A stretch of 64,000 bases of DNA from an uncultured Oscillospiraceae bacterium (GCA_902465155.1 CABQLY010000008.1:16581-80580), one strand, 5' to 3'; positions 7,983 to 17,093 are shown, counted from the stretch's first letter. The notes: generated by a model not told the origin, from the sequence alone. Numbers and translations are program-made.

Positions 7983-8046
7983 TTCATCCGTTACCAATTT
8001 TACCGGCTGCCAATTTCATCCGTTACTAATTTTACCGGCTGCCAAT
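7983..8046. repeat. 32-bp tandem duplication between gatB and nrdR
   Basis: Two adjacent 32-bp copies (7983-8014 and 8015-8046) beginning TTCATCCGTTAC and ending GGCTGCCAAT, differing at one base. A third partial copy of the TTTTACCG part follows. Non-coding spacer. Confidence 0.85.
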
Positions 8047-8100
8047 TTTACCGTCGGCGCCGTTTAATTGTTAAAAATTAGCTTTATGCGCAACGCCGGT

Positions 8101-9516
8101 TTAGCCCTTTAATTTTTGGGTTAAAACAGTTTTAATTACCGCCGGGTTGGCCGACTTACCCAGCTTGCGGCACATTTGGCCCATCAAGAAGCCAAAAACC
8201 TTTTCGCTGCCGCTGCGGTACTCGTTAACGGCCTTTTCGTTAGCGGCAATTACCTCGTCGGCGGCGGCCTCTACGGCCGAAGTATCGTTGCTCATTAGCA
8301 GGCCCTGCTCTTTGGCAATTTCAATCGCCGGGCGGGAATCCTGCATCATCAGCTGCAAAATATCCTTTGCGGCGGCGCGGCTTACGGTGCCCTCATCGGC
8401 CATTTTGCAAAGGGCGCCCAGCTCGGCCGGGTTCATGGTTAGCTGCTCGGCCGAAAGGCCGGCGTCGTTCATGCGGCGCTGCAGCTCTACTAAAATCATG
8501 GCCGCAACCGATTTTGCGTTGGGGTAGGCCGAAACGGCAGTGTCGTAAAAATCGGAAAGAGCTTTATCGCCCGCTATATTTTCGGCGTCAACCTGCGAAA
8601 GCCCGGCGTTTTGGTACCTTTCAATACGCTGTGCCGGCATTTCGGGCATACTGTTGGCAATGCGGGTAATATCCTCCTCGCTTAAAATAACGGGCGGAAT
8701 ATCCGGCTCCGGGAAGTAGCGGTAATCGTGCGCCTCCTCCTTAGAGCGCAGCGCGCGGGTGGTGCCGGTAGCGTCGTTAAAATGCAGCGTTTGCTGAATT
8801 ACCGGCTCGCCGCACTCCAACAAATCCTCCTGCCGGGAATATTCGTACTCAATAGCGCGAACAATGGCCCGCAGGGAGTTTAAATTTTTAATTTCGGTGC
8901 GGGTGCCAAACTCGGTTGCACCCTCCGGCATAATAGAAATATTAACATCACACCGCAAAGAGCCCTGCTCCATTTTAGAATCGCTAACCCCGGCGTACTT
9001 TAGCCGCAGCGCAACCTGCTCTACAAACGCGCGGGCCTCCTCGGCACTGCGAATATCCGGCTCGGTAACAATTTCAATCAGCGGAATTCCGCAGCGGTTA
9101 TAATCGGCCAACGAAACATTTTCGCTTTCATCATGCACCAGCTTGCCGGCGTCTTCTTCTATGTGAATACGGTTAATGCGAATGGTTTTGCCGCCAATAT
9201 CTACCCCGCCGTTTACGCAAATGGGGTGCGCAAACTGGGTAATTTGGTAGGCCTTTGGCAGGTCGGGGTAAAAGTAATTTTTACGGTCGAACGCGCTGTA
9301 ACGGTTAATTTGGCAGCCAAGGGCTAAACCGGCCTTAACGGCCAGCTCGGCCGCACCGCGGTTAAACACCGGCAGCGTGCCCGGCATACCGGAGCAGCGG
9401 GGGCAAACGCGGGTATTTTCCTCCCCGCCAAAGCTGGCGTCGCAACTGCAAAAAACCTTAGATTTTGTTAACATTTCGGCGTGAATTTCTAACCCGATTA
9501 CGGTGGTGTATTTCAT
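8101..9516 (-). CDS. gatB: Asp/Glu-tRNA(Asn/Gln) amidotransferase subunit B
   Basis: GatB activates the misacylated Glu-tRNA(Gln)/Asp-tRNA(Asn) and receives ammonia from GatA. The 471-aa protein has the GLEIHAEMLTKSKVFC start, a CSCD...CPRCSG zinc-type Cys set near residues 23-42, the PDLPKAYQITQF motif and the C-terminal helical plus YqeY-like tRNA-binding domain. Its ATG overlaps the gatA stop by one base (TAATG), so translation is coupled. No obvious terminator follows. Confidence 0.97.
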   Translation of the reverse strand: MKYTTVIGLEIHAEMLTKSKVFCSCDASFGGEENTRVCPRCSGMPGTLPVFNRGAAELAVKAGLALGCQINRYSAFDRKNYFYPDLPKAYQITQFAHPICVNGGVDIGGKTIRINRIHIEEDAGKLVHDESENVSLADYNRCGIPLIEIVTEPDIRSAEEARAFVEQVALRLKYAGVSDSKMEQGSLRCDVNISIMPEGATEFGTRTEIKNLNSLRAIVRAIEYEYSRQEDLLECGEPVIQQTLHFNDATGTTRALRSKEEAHDYRYFPEPDIPPVILSEEDITRIANSMPEMPAQRIERYQNAGLSQVDAENIAGDKALSDFYDTAVSAYPNAKSVAAMILVELQRRMNDAGLSAEQLTMNPAELGALCKMADEGTVSRAAAKDILQLMMQDSRPAIEIAKEQGLLMSNDTSAVEAAADEVIAANEKAVNEYRSGSEKVFGFLMGQMCRKLGKSANPAVIKTVLTQKLKG

Positions 9517-10976
9517 TATTCAGCCCTCCTGCTAACAAAAGATTTTTCAAAGGCATCGGCCACGGAAATAATTTCGGCCTCGGCAAAGGCGCGCCCGGTA
9601 ATGCTCATGCCAATTGGCAGGCCGTTTTCGCTGTACCCGCAGGTTGTAGAAATAGCCGGCAGGCCAGAGATGTTTGCCGTAACGGTGCAAATATCGGCCG
9701 AGTACATTTTAACCGGGTCATTCTCCTGCTGGCCAATTTTGTAGGCGGGGGTTGGCGCGGTTGGGGTTAAAATGCAATCGCAATTTTTTAAAATAGCGTC
9801 GTATTCGGCTTTTAATTTGCCGCGAATTTGCACGGCCTTGTTGTAGTAAGCGTCGTAATATCCGCTGGAAAGCGCGTAGTTCCCCAACATAATGCGGCGC
9901 TTAACCTCCTCCCCAAAGCCTTCGCGGCGGGAGTTTTTAATTAGGTCGTTGTAGGTGCGGCCAACCTCGCTGCGGTGGCCGTATTTAATGCCGTCAAACC
10001 TTGAAAGGTTGCTGGCCGCCTCGGCCGAGGAAATTAGGTAATAGGCCGCAACGGCGTACTTTAAGCTGGGCAGCGAAACCTCTTGAACCTTGCAGCCCTG
10101 CGCTTTGTAAAACTCGGCAGCCGCTAAAACCGCCTGCTTTACGCTGTCATCCAGCCCGGCGGCAAAAAACTCTTTTGGCAGGCCAATTGTTTTGCCCTTT
10201 AGGCTGCTGCCAATAAGGGCGGTATAATCCTGCGCCGGCTGAATTTTAGCCGTGGCGTCATTTTCATCCGGCCCGGCAATAGTGTTTAGCAGCAGGGCGC
10301 AATCGGCCGCGCTGTTGGCAATGGGGCCAATTTGGTCTAACGACGAGGCAAAAGCAATTAGCCCGTACCGCGAAACCGTACCGTAGGTTGGCTTTAAGCC
10401 GGTAACCCCGCAAAAGGCCGAAGGCTGGCGAATAGAACCGCCCGTGTCGGACCCTAACGCCGCCGGGCACATTGCCGCGGCAACCGCCGCCGCCGACCCG
10501 CCGGAGGAACCGCCCGTAACGCGGCTAACATCAAACGGGTTGCGTACCCCGCCAAAGTAAGAGGTTTGCGAGGAGCCGCCCATTGCAAATTCATCCATAT
10601 TTGCTTTTGCCAAAATAACGGCGTTTTGCTGCTGCAAACGGTTAATAACCGTTGCATTGTAAGGGGGCACAAAATGCTCCAGCATTTTAGAGGCACAGGT
10701 GGTGCGCAAGCCCTTGGTACAAATATTATCCTTTACCGCAAGCGGAATACCGCACAGCGGCGCGGCACCCCCCTGCTGCAACCTTTCATCGGCAGCCTTA
10801 GCAGCGACCAGGGCATTTTCCTCATCTACGGTAATGTAGGCCTTTAGCTCCCCGTTTTTTTCTTTAGTGCGGTTTAAGTAGGCCGCAGTTAACTCGGTTG
10901 CGGTAAACTCTTTGTTTTTTAAGCCCTCGGCCAAGGTTTTAAGGTCGGCCGTTAAAATGAATTGTTCTAAGCTCAT
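9516..10976 (-). CDS. gatA: Asp/Glu-tRNA(Asn/Gln) amidotransferase subunit A
   Basis: Amidase-signature glutaminase that frees ammonia for GatB. The Lys-cisSer-Ser triad is visible at K82 (AVKDN), S157 (TGGSSGGS) and S181 (GSDTGGS), with the same spacing as in characterised GatA proteins. Length 486 aa is normal. The start codon follows the gatC stop with no gap, and the end overlaps gatB by one base, forming gatCAB. Confidence 0.98.
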   Translation of the reverse strand: MSLEQFILTADLKTLAEGLKNKEFTATELTAAYLNRTKEKNGELKAYITVDEENALVAAKAADERLQQGGAAPLCGIPLAVKDNICTKGLRTTCASKMLEHFVPPYNATVINRLQQQNAVILAKANMDEFAMGGSSQTSYFGGVRNPFDVSRVTGGSSGGSAAAVAAAMCPAALGSDTGGSIRQPSAFCGVTGLKPTYGTVSRYGLIAFASSLDQIGPIANSAADCALLLNTIAGPDENDATAKIQPAQDYTALIGSSLKGKTIGLPKEFFAAGLDDSVKQAVLAAAEFYKAQGCKVQEVSLPSLKYAVAAYYLISSAEAASNLSRFDGIKYGHRSEVGRTYNDLIKNSRREGFGEEVKRRIMLGNYALSSGYYDAYYNKAVQIRGKLKAEYDAILKNCDCILTPTAPTPAYKIGQQENDPVKMYSADICTVTANISGLPAISTTCGYSENGLPIGMSITGRAFAEAEIISVADAFEKSFVSRRAE

Positions 10977-11255
10977 TTAAACCACCTTAGGCACCCTAAA
11001 ATAGGTGTCCTCCCTTTCCTCTGCGTTGGCCAAAAGCTCCTCCCGGTTTATAGAGGGCTTGGGTTCGTCGGCCCGCAGCTCGTTTAAGCCTTTGGGGTCT
11101 ACCGCGGCAAAATCACCGCTGCACTCGGCCTCGGCAACGGTATCCATCAACGCTACAATAGCGTCCATCTCCCCGGTTATTTTATCAAGCTCCTCCGGGG
11201 TAAATTCTAATTTAGAAAGCTCTGCCAAATGGGCAGTTAGTTTTGTATTAAACAT
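10977..11255 (-). CDS. gatC: Asp/Glu-tRNA(Asn/Gln) amidotransferase subunit C
   Basis: Small structural subunit that ties GatA to GatB. The 92-aa protein has the family pattern HLAELSKLEFTPEEL, a middle DEPKPS segment and the C-terminal YFRVPKVV that lies against GatA. ATG at 11255 has AAGGAGG 5 bases upstream. First gene of gatCAB; recR ends 76 bases upstream on the same strand, so readthrough is possible. Confidence 0.95.
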   Translation of the reverse strand: MFNTKLTAHLAELSKLEFTPEELDKITGEMDAIVALMDTVAEAECSGDFAAVDPKGLNELRADEPKPSINREELLANAEEREDTYFRVPKVV

Positions 11256-11331
11256 ACGGTTCCTCCTTACCTTTTGTTTGTTAGGCGTTAACCCTTTGCG
11301 GTTTGCTTAAAGCCCTTTGGTTTGGCCTTAA

Positions 11332-11931
11332 TTAAAGCTCCCGCCGCCCCTCCAGCGCGCGGGAAAGGGTTACTTCGTCGGCGTATTCTAAATCGCCGCC
11401 TACCGGAATACCGTAGGCCAGGCGGGTAACGGTAATGCCCATTGGGTGCACCAGGCGGGAAATGTAGCTGGCGGTGGCCTCGCCCTCTACCGTGGGGTTG
11501 GTTGCCATAATAATCTCCTGCACCTCGGTGCCGGAAAGGCGGGCCATAAGCTCTTTAATGCGCAGCGAATCGGGGCCAATGCCGTCCATAGGTGAAATAA
11601 CGCCGTGCAGCACATGGTACAAACCGTTATACTCCCGCGTGCGCTCAAAGGCCATAACATCTCGCGGGTCCTCTACCACGCAAATAACCGAACGGTCCCG
11701 GCCCGAATCGGCACAAACCGAGCAAAGCTCGCTGTCGGTTAAATTTTGGCAGCATTTGCAATAGCGAATATTTTTTTTAGCCTCTAACAATACTGCCGAA
11801 AAATCTTGAACCTCCTGCTCCGAGCGGGAGATCATATAATACGCCAGCCGGGCGGCCGTTTTGTGGCCAATGCCGGGCAAACGCTCAAACTGCTCGGTCA
11901 AGCGGTCCAGCGGCACTACCGAATAAGCCAT
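11332..11931 (-). CDS. recR: Recombination protein RecR
   Basis: RecR forms a ring clamp that helps load RecA at gaps. The 199-aa protein has the helix-hairpin-helix segment LPGIGHKTAARLA, the four-Cys zinc finger (CKCCQNLTDSELCSVC, residues about 58-73), a Toprim domain with VVEDPRDVMAFE and the C-terminal AYGIPVGGDLEYADEVTL. The start overlaps the ybaB stop by one base. Gene order SRP RNA-dnaX-ybaB-recR matches Bacillus. Confidence 0.98.
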   Translation of the reverse strand: MAYSVVPLDRLTEQFERLPGIGHKTAARLAYYMISRSEQEVQDFSAVLLEAKKNIRYCKCCQNLTDSELCSVCADSGRDRSVICVVEDPRDVMAFERTREYNGLYHVLHGVISPMDGIGPDSLRIKELMARLSGTEVQEIIMATNPTVEGEATASYISRLVHPMGITVTRLAYGIPVGGDLEYADEVTLSRALEGRREL

Positions 11932-12275
11932 TAAAACATCCCCGGCATGCCCGGAATATTCAGCCCGCCCGTAACGGCCGACATTTCTTCCTCGGCGGTT
12001 TTGGTTGCTTTTTCAACAGCCTCGTTTACCGCTACGGTAATTAGGTCCTCCAGCATTTCGGGGTCCTCCGGGTCTACCGCCTCGGGCTTAATGTGCAGCG
12101 CGGTAATAAGGTGCTTGCCGCTTACCTTAACGGTAACGGCTCCGCCGCCGGCAACAGCCTCATATTCCCGGTTATCTAAATCCTCCTGCAATGCAGCCAT
12201 ATCCTCCTGCATTTTTTGCACCTGCTTTAACATATCGTTTCGGCTGGGGCCTTGGTTCGGAATACGAACTTTCAT
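11931..12275 (-). CDS. YbaB/EbfC family nucleoid-associated protein
   Basis: Small dimeric DNA-binding protein found next to dnaX and recR in many bacteria. The 114-aa product has the coiled-coil MLKQVQKMQEDMAALQEDL, the strand AGGGAVTVKVSGKH and the helix LITVAVNEAVEKA, with a Gly/Met/Pro-rich tail. ATG 12275 has AAGGAG 9 bases upstream; the N-terminus is about 14 residues longer than in many homologues. Coupled to recR. Confidence 0.93.
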   Translation of the reverse strand: MKVRIPNQGPSRNDMLKQVQKMQEDMAALQEDLDNREYEAVAGGGAVTVKVSGKHLITALHIKPEAVDPEDPEMLEDLITVAVNEAVEKATKTAEEEMSAVTGGLNIPGMPGMF

Positions 12276-12324
12276 TTTAACTGCTCCTTTAATCTAAATT
12301 CATTTGCAAGAAACCTTTTGGGTT

Positions 12325-14109
12325 TTAATGGTTTAAATTTTTATTTTCCAGCGACTTGGCAAACTGCGCCAACGGGTCCGGCTCCTGCGCCGGTGCCGCA
12401 TATTTTTCGGGGTTGTAGGGGCCTAAATTGTAGGCAACGCCCAACACCTGCGCAGCGGCGCGTTTTAAGTAGTCGCGGTACTTCGCGTCAGAATTAATCA
12501 TCTCGCGGAACTGGGTCAGCTTGCAATCTACCAACAGTCGGGTGCCCTTGGTGTAGGCCTTAGAGCCACGCAGCACCCCGACAAGCAACGGGCAGCTGCC
12601 GCGCAAAACCTCTAAAATTTCGGGCCAGCGCTGCACCAAAACCGGCGCCTCGGCACCTTCGGCCGGTGGGGCGGCGGGGGGCGCGGCAGCGGCTGGCGGT
12701 TCGGCTGCGGCGGGCGGTTCGTGCGCTACTGGCACCGCACCCTGCGGCAGCGGGGCTTCGTCCGGCTCGGGCAGCGGCGGCTCCGACAAAGGTGACGCGG
12801 GCAGTGGCGGCTCGTCAATAGTCGTAGGCTGCGGTTGGGGCTCGTGGTCCGGTTTTGCAGCGCTTAGCGCGGCAGAACCGTAAGCCGGGTAAACCGGTGC
12901 GGCCTGCTCCGCTGCGGCTGTTGCACCGGCGGGGTTTGTGCCCTGCTGCACTGCGCCTTGCGGCGGTAAGCTGTAGGCCAATTTTTCCTCCAGCGCGGCA
13001 ACGCGTTTTTCCAGCCCGGCTAAGGAGCCGTTTAGTTCTGGCACACAAAGCTTAACCAAAACCAACTCGGCGTCGGCGCGGGTCAACGCGCCGGGGCCTT
13101 CGGCCTGCGCCTGCAGGGTAGAAAGCTTTTGCAAAATGTTAGAAAGGCTAAGCCCTTCGGCCAGCTGTTTTAGCGTTTCGTACTCTTTATTCGAGCAAAC
13201 AATTAAACTGCGGTTTTCCCGCACGGTTTTTAAAATCATTAAATTGCGGTAGCAGGTAACCAGCTCAAATAACAGCTTTTTCAAATCTACCGAATTTTTG
13301 TAAAGTTCATCTAAAAGGTTTAAAACCGCCGCCGTATTGCCCTCGGAAATACCCTGCACCAAGCGGCAGGTAACCTCCGACCCGGCAATGCCGCAAACCG
13401 AAAGAATAACTTCGTCGGTAATTTCGTTGTAGCAGGAGGAGCATTGATCTAAAATAGAAAGGGCGTCCCGCATGCCGCCATCGGCCAAACCGGCAATCAG
13501 CTCGGCCGCGCTTTCGGTTAAAGTAAAGCCCTCTTTTTCGGCTATATATTGCATACGGCGGCAAAGTACGGCCGGTTCTAAGCGTTTAAAATCAAACCGC
13601 TGACAGCGGGAAAGAATGGTAGCCGGCAGCTTGTGCACCTCGGTGGTGGCTAAAATAAACACAATGTGCGCCGGCGGCTCCTCCAGCGTTTTTAAAAGCG
13701 CATTAAAGGCGCTGGCAGAAAGCATGTGAACTTCGTCGATAATATAAACCCTGTATTTTAACGCGGCGGGCAAAAAATTAACCTGCTCGCGCAGCTCACG
13801 AATATCGTTTACGCCGTTGTTCGAGGCGGCGTCAATTTCTAAAACATCGGTAGCGGCGCCCTCGGCAATGGCGCGGCAGGCGGCGCAGTGCCCGCAAGGT
13901 TCGCCGTTTTTGGGTTCTAAGCAGCAAACAGCCTTGGCCAAAATTTTAGCACAGGAGGTTTTACCCGTGCCGCGGGTGCCGGTAAATAAATAGGCGTGAG
14001 AAACCTTGCCTGCAGCCAAGCTGTTTTGCAGGGTTTTGGTAATATGCTCTTGCCCGTACACCTCGCTAAAGGTTGCAGGGCGGTATTTGCGGTACAATGC
14101 CTGATACAA
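12325..14109 (-). CDS. dnaX: DNA polymerase III subunit gamma/tau
   Basis: Clamp-loader ATPase. It has Walker A GTRGTGKTS, a four-Cys zinc module (CCLEP..CGHCAAC), the Walker B-type IIDEVHMLSASAFNALLKTLEEPP and sensor I ATTEVHKLPATILSRCQRFDF, then the DnaX collar domain, an Ala/Pro/Glu-rich linker (about residues 395-490) and a short tau C-terminus. The frame extends to a GTG at 14118, but the family start MYQALYRKYRP corresponds to TTG at 14109, which has AGGGGTG about 8 bases upstream, so I prefer it. SRP RNA precedes it. No evident programmed frameshift slip site was noticed. Confidence 0.95.
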   Translation of the reverse strand: MYQALYRKYRPATFSEVYGQEHITKTLQNSLAAGKVSHAYLFTGTRGTGKTSCAKILAKAVCCLEPKNGEPCGHCAACRAIAEGAATDVLEIDAASNNGVNDIRELREQVNFLPAALKYRVYIIDEVHMLSASAFNALLKTLEEPPAHIVFILATTEVHKLPATILSRCQRFDFKRLEPAVLCRRMQYIAEKEGFTLTESAAELIAGLADGGMRDALSILDQCSSCYNEITDEVILSVCGIAGSEVTCRLVQGISEGNTAAVLNLLDELYKNSVDLKKLLFELVTCYRNLMILKTVRENRSLIVCSNKEYETLKQLAEGLSLSNILQKLSTLQAQAEGPGALTRADAELVLVKLCVPELNGSLAGLEKRVAALEEKLAYSLPPQGAVQQGTNPAGATAAAEQAAPVYPAYGSAALSAAKPDHEPQPQPTTIDEPPLPASPLSEPPLPEPDEAPLPQGAVPVAHEPPAAAEPPAAAAPPAAPPAEGAEAPVLVQRWPEILEVLRGSCPLLVGVLRGSKAYTKGTRLLVDCKLTQFREMINSDAKYRDYLKRAAAQVLGVAYNLGPYNPEKYAAPAQEPDPLAQFAKSLENKNLNH

Positions 14110-14138
14110 AAAACGCACCCCTTTTTAGAATATAAAAA

Positions 14139-14294
14139 AATACGCCACACCCTCGGGTGTGTAAACGAACCGATTGACTGCGGCGCAAGGGCAAATCCAC
14201 TTAATGCTGCTCGGTTCCCCGCCTGACATGGTTCATGGCTGCCTTTCGCACAGGACCCGCCCGTTTACACGCCCCAAAGCGTGGCATACAATAC
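14139..14294 (-). ncRNA. ffs: Signal recognition particle RNA (4.5S/scRNA)
   Basis: RNA scaffold for Ffh in membrane-protein targeting. The minus strand holds the conserved apical domain (GTCAGG, GGGGAACC loop side, GAGCAGCATTAAG) within a long hairpin whose outer ends pair (GTGTAAACG with CGTTTACAC; ATGCCAC with GTGGCGT). It ends in a stem and seven T (14133-14140). At about 155 bases it is longer than E. coli 4.5S but shorter than Bacillus scRNA. It lies upstream of dnaX as in Bacillus. Confidence 0.92.
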
Positions 14295-14301
14295 TCTTAA
14301 T

Positions 14302-14330
14302 ATTATAATATAAAACTCTTTAAAATACAA
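14302..14330 (-). promoter_or_regulatory. Promoter of SRP RNA
   Basis: Minus strand TTGTAT (14325-14330), 17-bp spacer, TATAAT (14302-14307). The start site would fall at about 14294, agreeing with the predicted RNA 5' end. Confidence 0.65.
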
Positions 14331-14481
14331 TATTTTTTTTAAAATTTAGAAAAAAATTGAAACTTTACCCGCAAATTTAACCCCAAAACACAAATTTTAA
14401 GCTAATTTTGTATAAATGCCGGGGTTTTAACCGCTGCCGCATGCCCAAAAAGCCTTGTTTTTAACACCGGGACATTGGAAC

Positions 14482-14504
14482 GCCGGGGCTTTAACCGCCC
14501 CGGC
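14482..14504. terminator. Hairpin after the hisS-GNAT transcript
   Basis: 8-bp perfect stem GCCGGGGC/GCCCCGGC with a 7-base loop, about 20 bases past the acetyltransferase stop. No T run on the minus strand, so terminator function is uncertain. Confidence 0.35.
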
Positions 14505-14524
14505 AAAACAGTTTTATAAACCGT

Positions 14525-15010
14525 TTACATTTCGGTTTTGCGGTAATAAAGGCAAATATCTAAATACCCTTGCGGGGCCAAAAAGCCGCCGGGCACGGTG
14601 CCAAGCAGTGTAAAGCCCAGCTTTTCGTACAAGCGGCGGGCTGCTGTATTTTGGGCAACAACGGCGTTAAACTGCAAAATTTTAAAGCCCTTTTCGGCCG
14701 CCGTTTTCAGGCAGTGGCGAACTAAAAGCTCCCCTACCCCCTGCCCGCGGCAATTGGCGCTTACCGCGTAGCTGGCGTTGGCCAAATGCCCGCAGCGGCC
14801 AATGTTATTGGGGTGCAAAATGTAAAGACCAACCGGGGCGTTTTGTTCATCTACCGCAACGCCGGTGTAGCTTTGGGCAGCAAAAAACTCGGCCGCCTCT
14901 TTAACCGCTAACTCATTTGTTTGGGGAAAGGCATCGCCCGCCCGCACAACCTCGTTCCAAATTTTGCAAAGCTGTGGCAGGTCGGCCGCAGTGTATTCGC
15001 GTACCGGCAT
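14525..15010 (-). CDS. GNAT family N-acetyltransferase
   Basis: A 161-aa acetyl-CoA-dependent acetyltransferase. It begins MPVREYTAADLPQLCKIWNEV and has the acetyl-CoA loop RGQGVGELLVRHCL and the C-terminal NTAARRLYEKLGFTLLGTVPGGF-type signature. Similar proteins act on small molecules (phosphinothricin-type) or protein N-termini; the substrate cannot be told. The start follows the hisS stop with no gap, so it is translationally coupled to hisS, an uncommon pairing. Overall family is certain. Confidence 0.9.
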   Translation of the reverse strand: MPVREYTAADLPQLCKIWNEVVRAGDAFPQTNELAVKEAAEFFAAQSYTGVAVDEQNAPVGLYILHPNNIGRCGHLANASYAVSANCRGQGVGELLVRHCLKTAAEKGFKILQFNAVVAQNTAARRLYEKLGFTLLGTVPGGFLAPQGYLDICLYYRKTEM

Positions 15011-16246
15011 TTAAAAAACCTCTTGTATTTCGTTGTAACCCAAAGCAGTTAGCTGCTCTTTTTGGCGTTTGGCGTTTTTGCCGCGTTTTAAAACCGTTAC
15101 CCGCACGCCCTGCGCGCGCTGCTGCCCGGCTTTTGCAAAGGCGGCCGAAACCGCCGCCGGTTCAGCTTTTTTATCTACCAAAACAGCTATGCCGCCTGGC
15201 GCCTCGGGCGGGGTAAAGCCCTGGTCTTTTAAAATAGTAATAATGCGCTCAAAACCAATAGAAAATCCGCAGGCGGGGGTGGGGTTGGCACCAAAATTGC
15301 CAATCATTTTATCGTACCGGCCGCCGCCGGCAACCGAGCAGCCCAGCCCGGCCATTTCAATTTCAAAAATCGTACCGGTGTAGTAGCCCATGCCGCGTAC
15401 CAGAGTTGGATCAAAGGTAAATTTAAAATCCCCGCCGGTGGCCTTAATGTCAGCAATTAGGCGGTCTAACCCCTCGGCAATACCGGGCGCTAAAAAGCTG
15501 CCCAAATTGGCGCAAAGCTCGGTGCAGGTTTGCCCGTCCCGGTTTAAAAACAGGGCTAAATACTTTTGCACCTGCTCGGGCGCAAAACCGTTTAAAAGCA
15601 GCTCCTGCTCTACGCCCTGCGGACCGATTTTATCTAATTTATCTAAGCTAATAAAAACCTTGCCCAGCTGCTCGGGCGCAAAGCCGCAATAATCAGCCAT
15701 CGCTTTTAAAATGCGACGGTCATTAACTCGCACCTTAAAGCCCCGAAAGCCAAGCTTTAAAAGCAGGGTTGTAGTGGCCAGCACCAGCTCGGTTTCGGCC
15801 AGCATGGAATCGTCGCCCAAAATGTCAATATCACATTGCATAAACTGGCGAAAACGGCCTTTTTGCGGGCGGTCGGCCCGAAAAACATTGCCAATTTGCA
15901 GCGCCTTAAAGGGGGAGCAAAGCTGCTCGGCATTGTTGGCGTAGTAACGTGCAAGCGGCAGGGTAAGGTCGTACCTAAGGCCGCTGTCTACCACATCCGC
16001 CTCCTGCTGCGCGGCGACAACATTCAGCTTTTCGCCGCGCTTTAAAACCTTAAAAATTAATTTTTCATTCTCCCCGCCCTGGTTGCTTTGCAAATTTTCA
16101 ATATGCTCCATTACCGGGGTTTCAATTTGGCTAAAGCCAAAGCCCTGGTAGGTTTGCTTAATAACCGAAAGCACATACTCGCGCAGCGCCATATCGGCTG
16201 GTAAAAAATCGTTCATGCCCTTAACCGGCGTTTTAATAAATTTCAT
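15011..16246 (-). CDS. hisS: Histidyl-tRNA synthetase
   Basis: Class II aminoacyl-tRNA synthetase charging tRNA(His). It has the N-terminal VKGMNDFLP, motif 2 with FRADRPQKGRFRQFMQCDIDILG, the histidine motif LVRGMGYYTGTIFE and motif 3 GFSIGFERI, followed by a C-terminal anticodon-binding domain. At 411 aa it fits HisS. HisZ is less likely because the catalytic motifs are complete. ATG 16246 has AGGAG 6 bases upstream. Promoter at 16285-16313; no T-box leader is visible in the short 5' region. Confidence 0.94.
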   Translation of the reverse strand: MKFIKTPVKGMNDFLPADMALREYVLSVIKQTYQGFGFSQIETPVMEHIENLQSNQGGENEKLIFKVLKRGEKLNVVAAQQEADVVDSGLRYDLTLPLARYYANNAEQLCSPFKALQIGNVFRADRPQKGRFRQFMQCDIDILGDDSMLAETELVLATTTLLLKLGFRGFKVRVNDRRILKAMADYCGFAPEQLGKVFISLDKLDKIGPQGVEQELLLNGFAPEQVQKYLALFLNRDGQTCTELCANLGSFLAPGIAEGLDRLIADIKATGGDFKFTFDPTLVRGMGYYTGTIFEIEMAGLGCSVAGGGRYDKMIGNFGANPTPACGFSIGFERIITILKDQGFTPPEAPGGIAVLVDKKAEPAAVSAAFAKAGQQRAQGVRVTVLKRGKNAKRQKEQLTALGYNEIQEVF

Positions 16247-16284
16247 GTAACTGCTCCTTGAAACAAAATACCAAACTATTAATA

Positions 16285-16313
16285 AGTATAACGGAAACGC
16301 GGCGCGATTGCAA
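16285..16313 (-). promoter_or_regulatory. Sigma-A promoter of hisS
   Basis: Minus strand TTGCAA (16308-16313), 17-bp spacer, TATACT (16285-16290); start codon about 40 bases downstream. Confidence 0.7.
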
Positions 16314-16355
16314 GTGTGAAAGCAGACTTTTTACCATTTACAAAGGCCGAGCAGC

Positions 16356-16401
16356 AAAAAGCGCAGGATTTACACCGGTTTAATTGGTGCAAACCTTGCG
16401 C
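16356..16401 (-). terminator. Terminator of ribU
   Basis: 16-base arms (16356-16360 T-run side; stem 16361-16376 with 16386-16401, with mismatches) followed on the minus strand by TTTTTG. Confidence 0.7.
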
Positions 16402-16416
16402 TTACGGCCCCTGGCG

Positions 16417-17007
16417 TTACGCTCTGCCCTTTAAAATAGGGCGCAGCGGCTTGTAAACGGCAAAGCAGATTGCCGCCACCAAGACCCCTTTTACAAAGGT
16501 AAACGGCAGGTTAAAAATTAGCAGTGCCATAAACAAATTTTGCACCCCGGGCAGTATGGTACGGTACATACCCAAAATGGCGCTAACCGGCATTAGCAGC
16601 TTGGCATAAAGCGGGTACACCAAAAAGTAATTGCTAAAAACGCCCAACACCGCGCTGGCGGCCGCCCCGGCCAAAGAGCCTAACAGCGCCCCCCTGCGGG
16701 TTTTAAAGCGGCGGTAGACCAGCCCGGCCACCGCGGCGTAAATGCCCGACAAAATAAAGTTAGAAAGCTCGCCAACGCCTAAGGTGCCCGAAAATAAAAG
16801 GTGAATGAGGTTTTTTATAAAGCAGATTATTACCCCGCTGAGCGGGCCATAGGCAAAGGCGGCAATCAAGGCCGGCAGGTCTGAGAAATCCAGCTTAATA
16901 AACCCCGGCATAAGCGGCACCGAAAATTCTAAAAACATTAGCAACGCGCTTAGCGCGCCAAACACAGCGGTAACGGCAATTTTGCGGGTAGCGGGTTGAT
17001 TTTTCAT
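16417..17007 (-). CDS. ribU: Riboflavin ECF transporter S component
   Basis: A 196-aa membrane protein with about six helices that binds riboflavin and works with the shared ECF AAT module encoded elsewhere. Marks are TAVFGALSALLMFLEFSVP, the FIKLDFSDLPALIAAFAYGP segment and the KNLIHLLFSGTLGVGELSNF motif typical of RibU. The FMN riboswitch and intrinsic terminator upstream confirm the substrate class. Start ATG 17007 follows a GGAG about 6 bases upstream. Monocistronic. Confidence 0.93.
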   Translation of the reverse strand: MKNQPATRKIAVTAVFGALSALLMFLEFSVPLMPGFIKLDFSDLPALIAAFAYGPLSGVIICFIKNLIHLLFSGTLGVGELSNFILSGIYAAVAGLVYRRFKTRRGALLGSLAGAAASAVLGVFSNYFLVYPLYAKLLMPVSAILGMYRTILPGVQNLFMALLIFNLPFTFVKGVLVAAICFAVYKPLRPILKGRA

Positions 17008-17053
17008 AAAACATTACTCCTAACACGGCGCCCTTTGCGGCAGCCTTTAAAAT

Positions 17054-17093
17054 GAAAACAAAAATTGCCCGAAAGCAAAAAGCCTTCGGGCAA
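17054..17093 (-). terminator. Riboswitch expression-platform terminator
   Basis: Minus strand stem TTGCCCGAA/TTCGGGCAA (17065-17073 with 17085-17093) followed by TTTTTGTTTT. It lies between the FMN aptamer and the ribU start, so FMN binding probably causes premature termination. Confidence 0.88.

Noticed and set aside
16247..16354. T-box leader before hisS
   Set aside because: The promoter lies about 40 bases from the start codon, leaving no room for a T-box.
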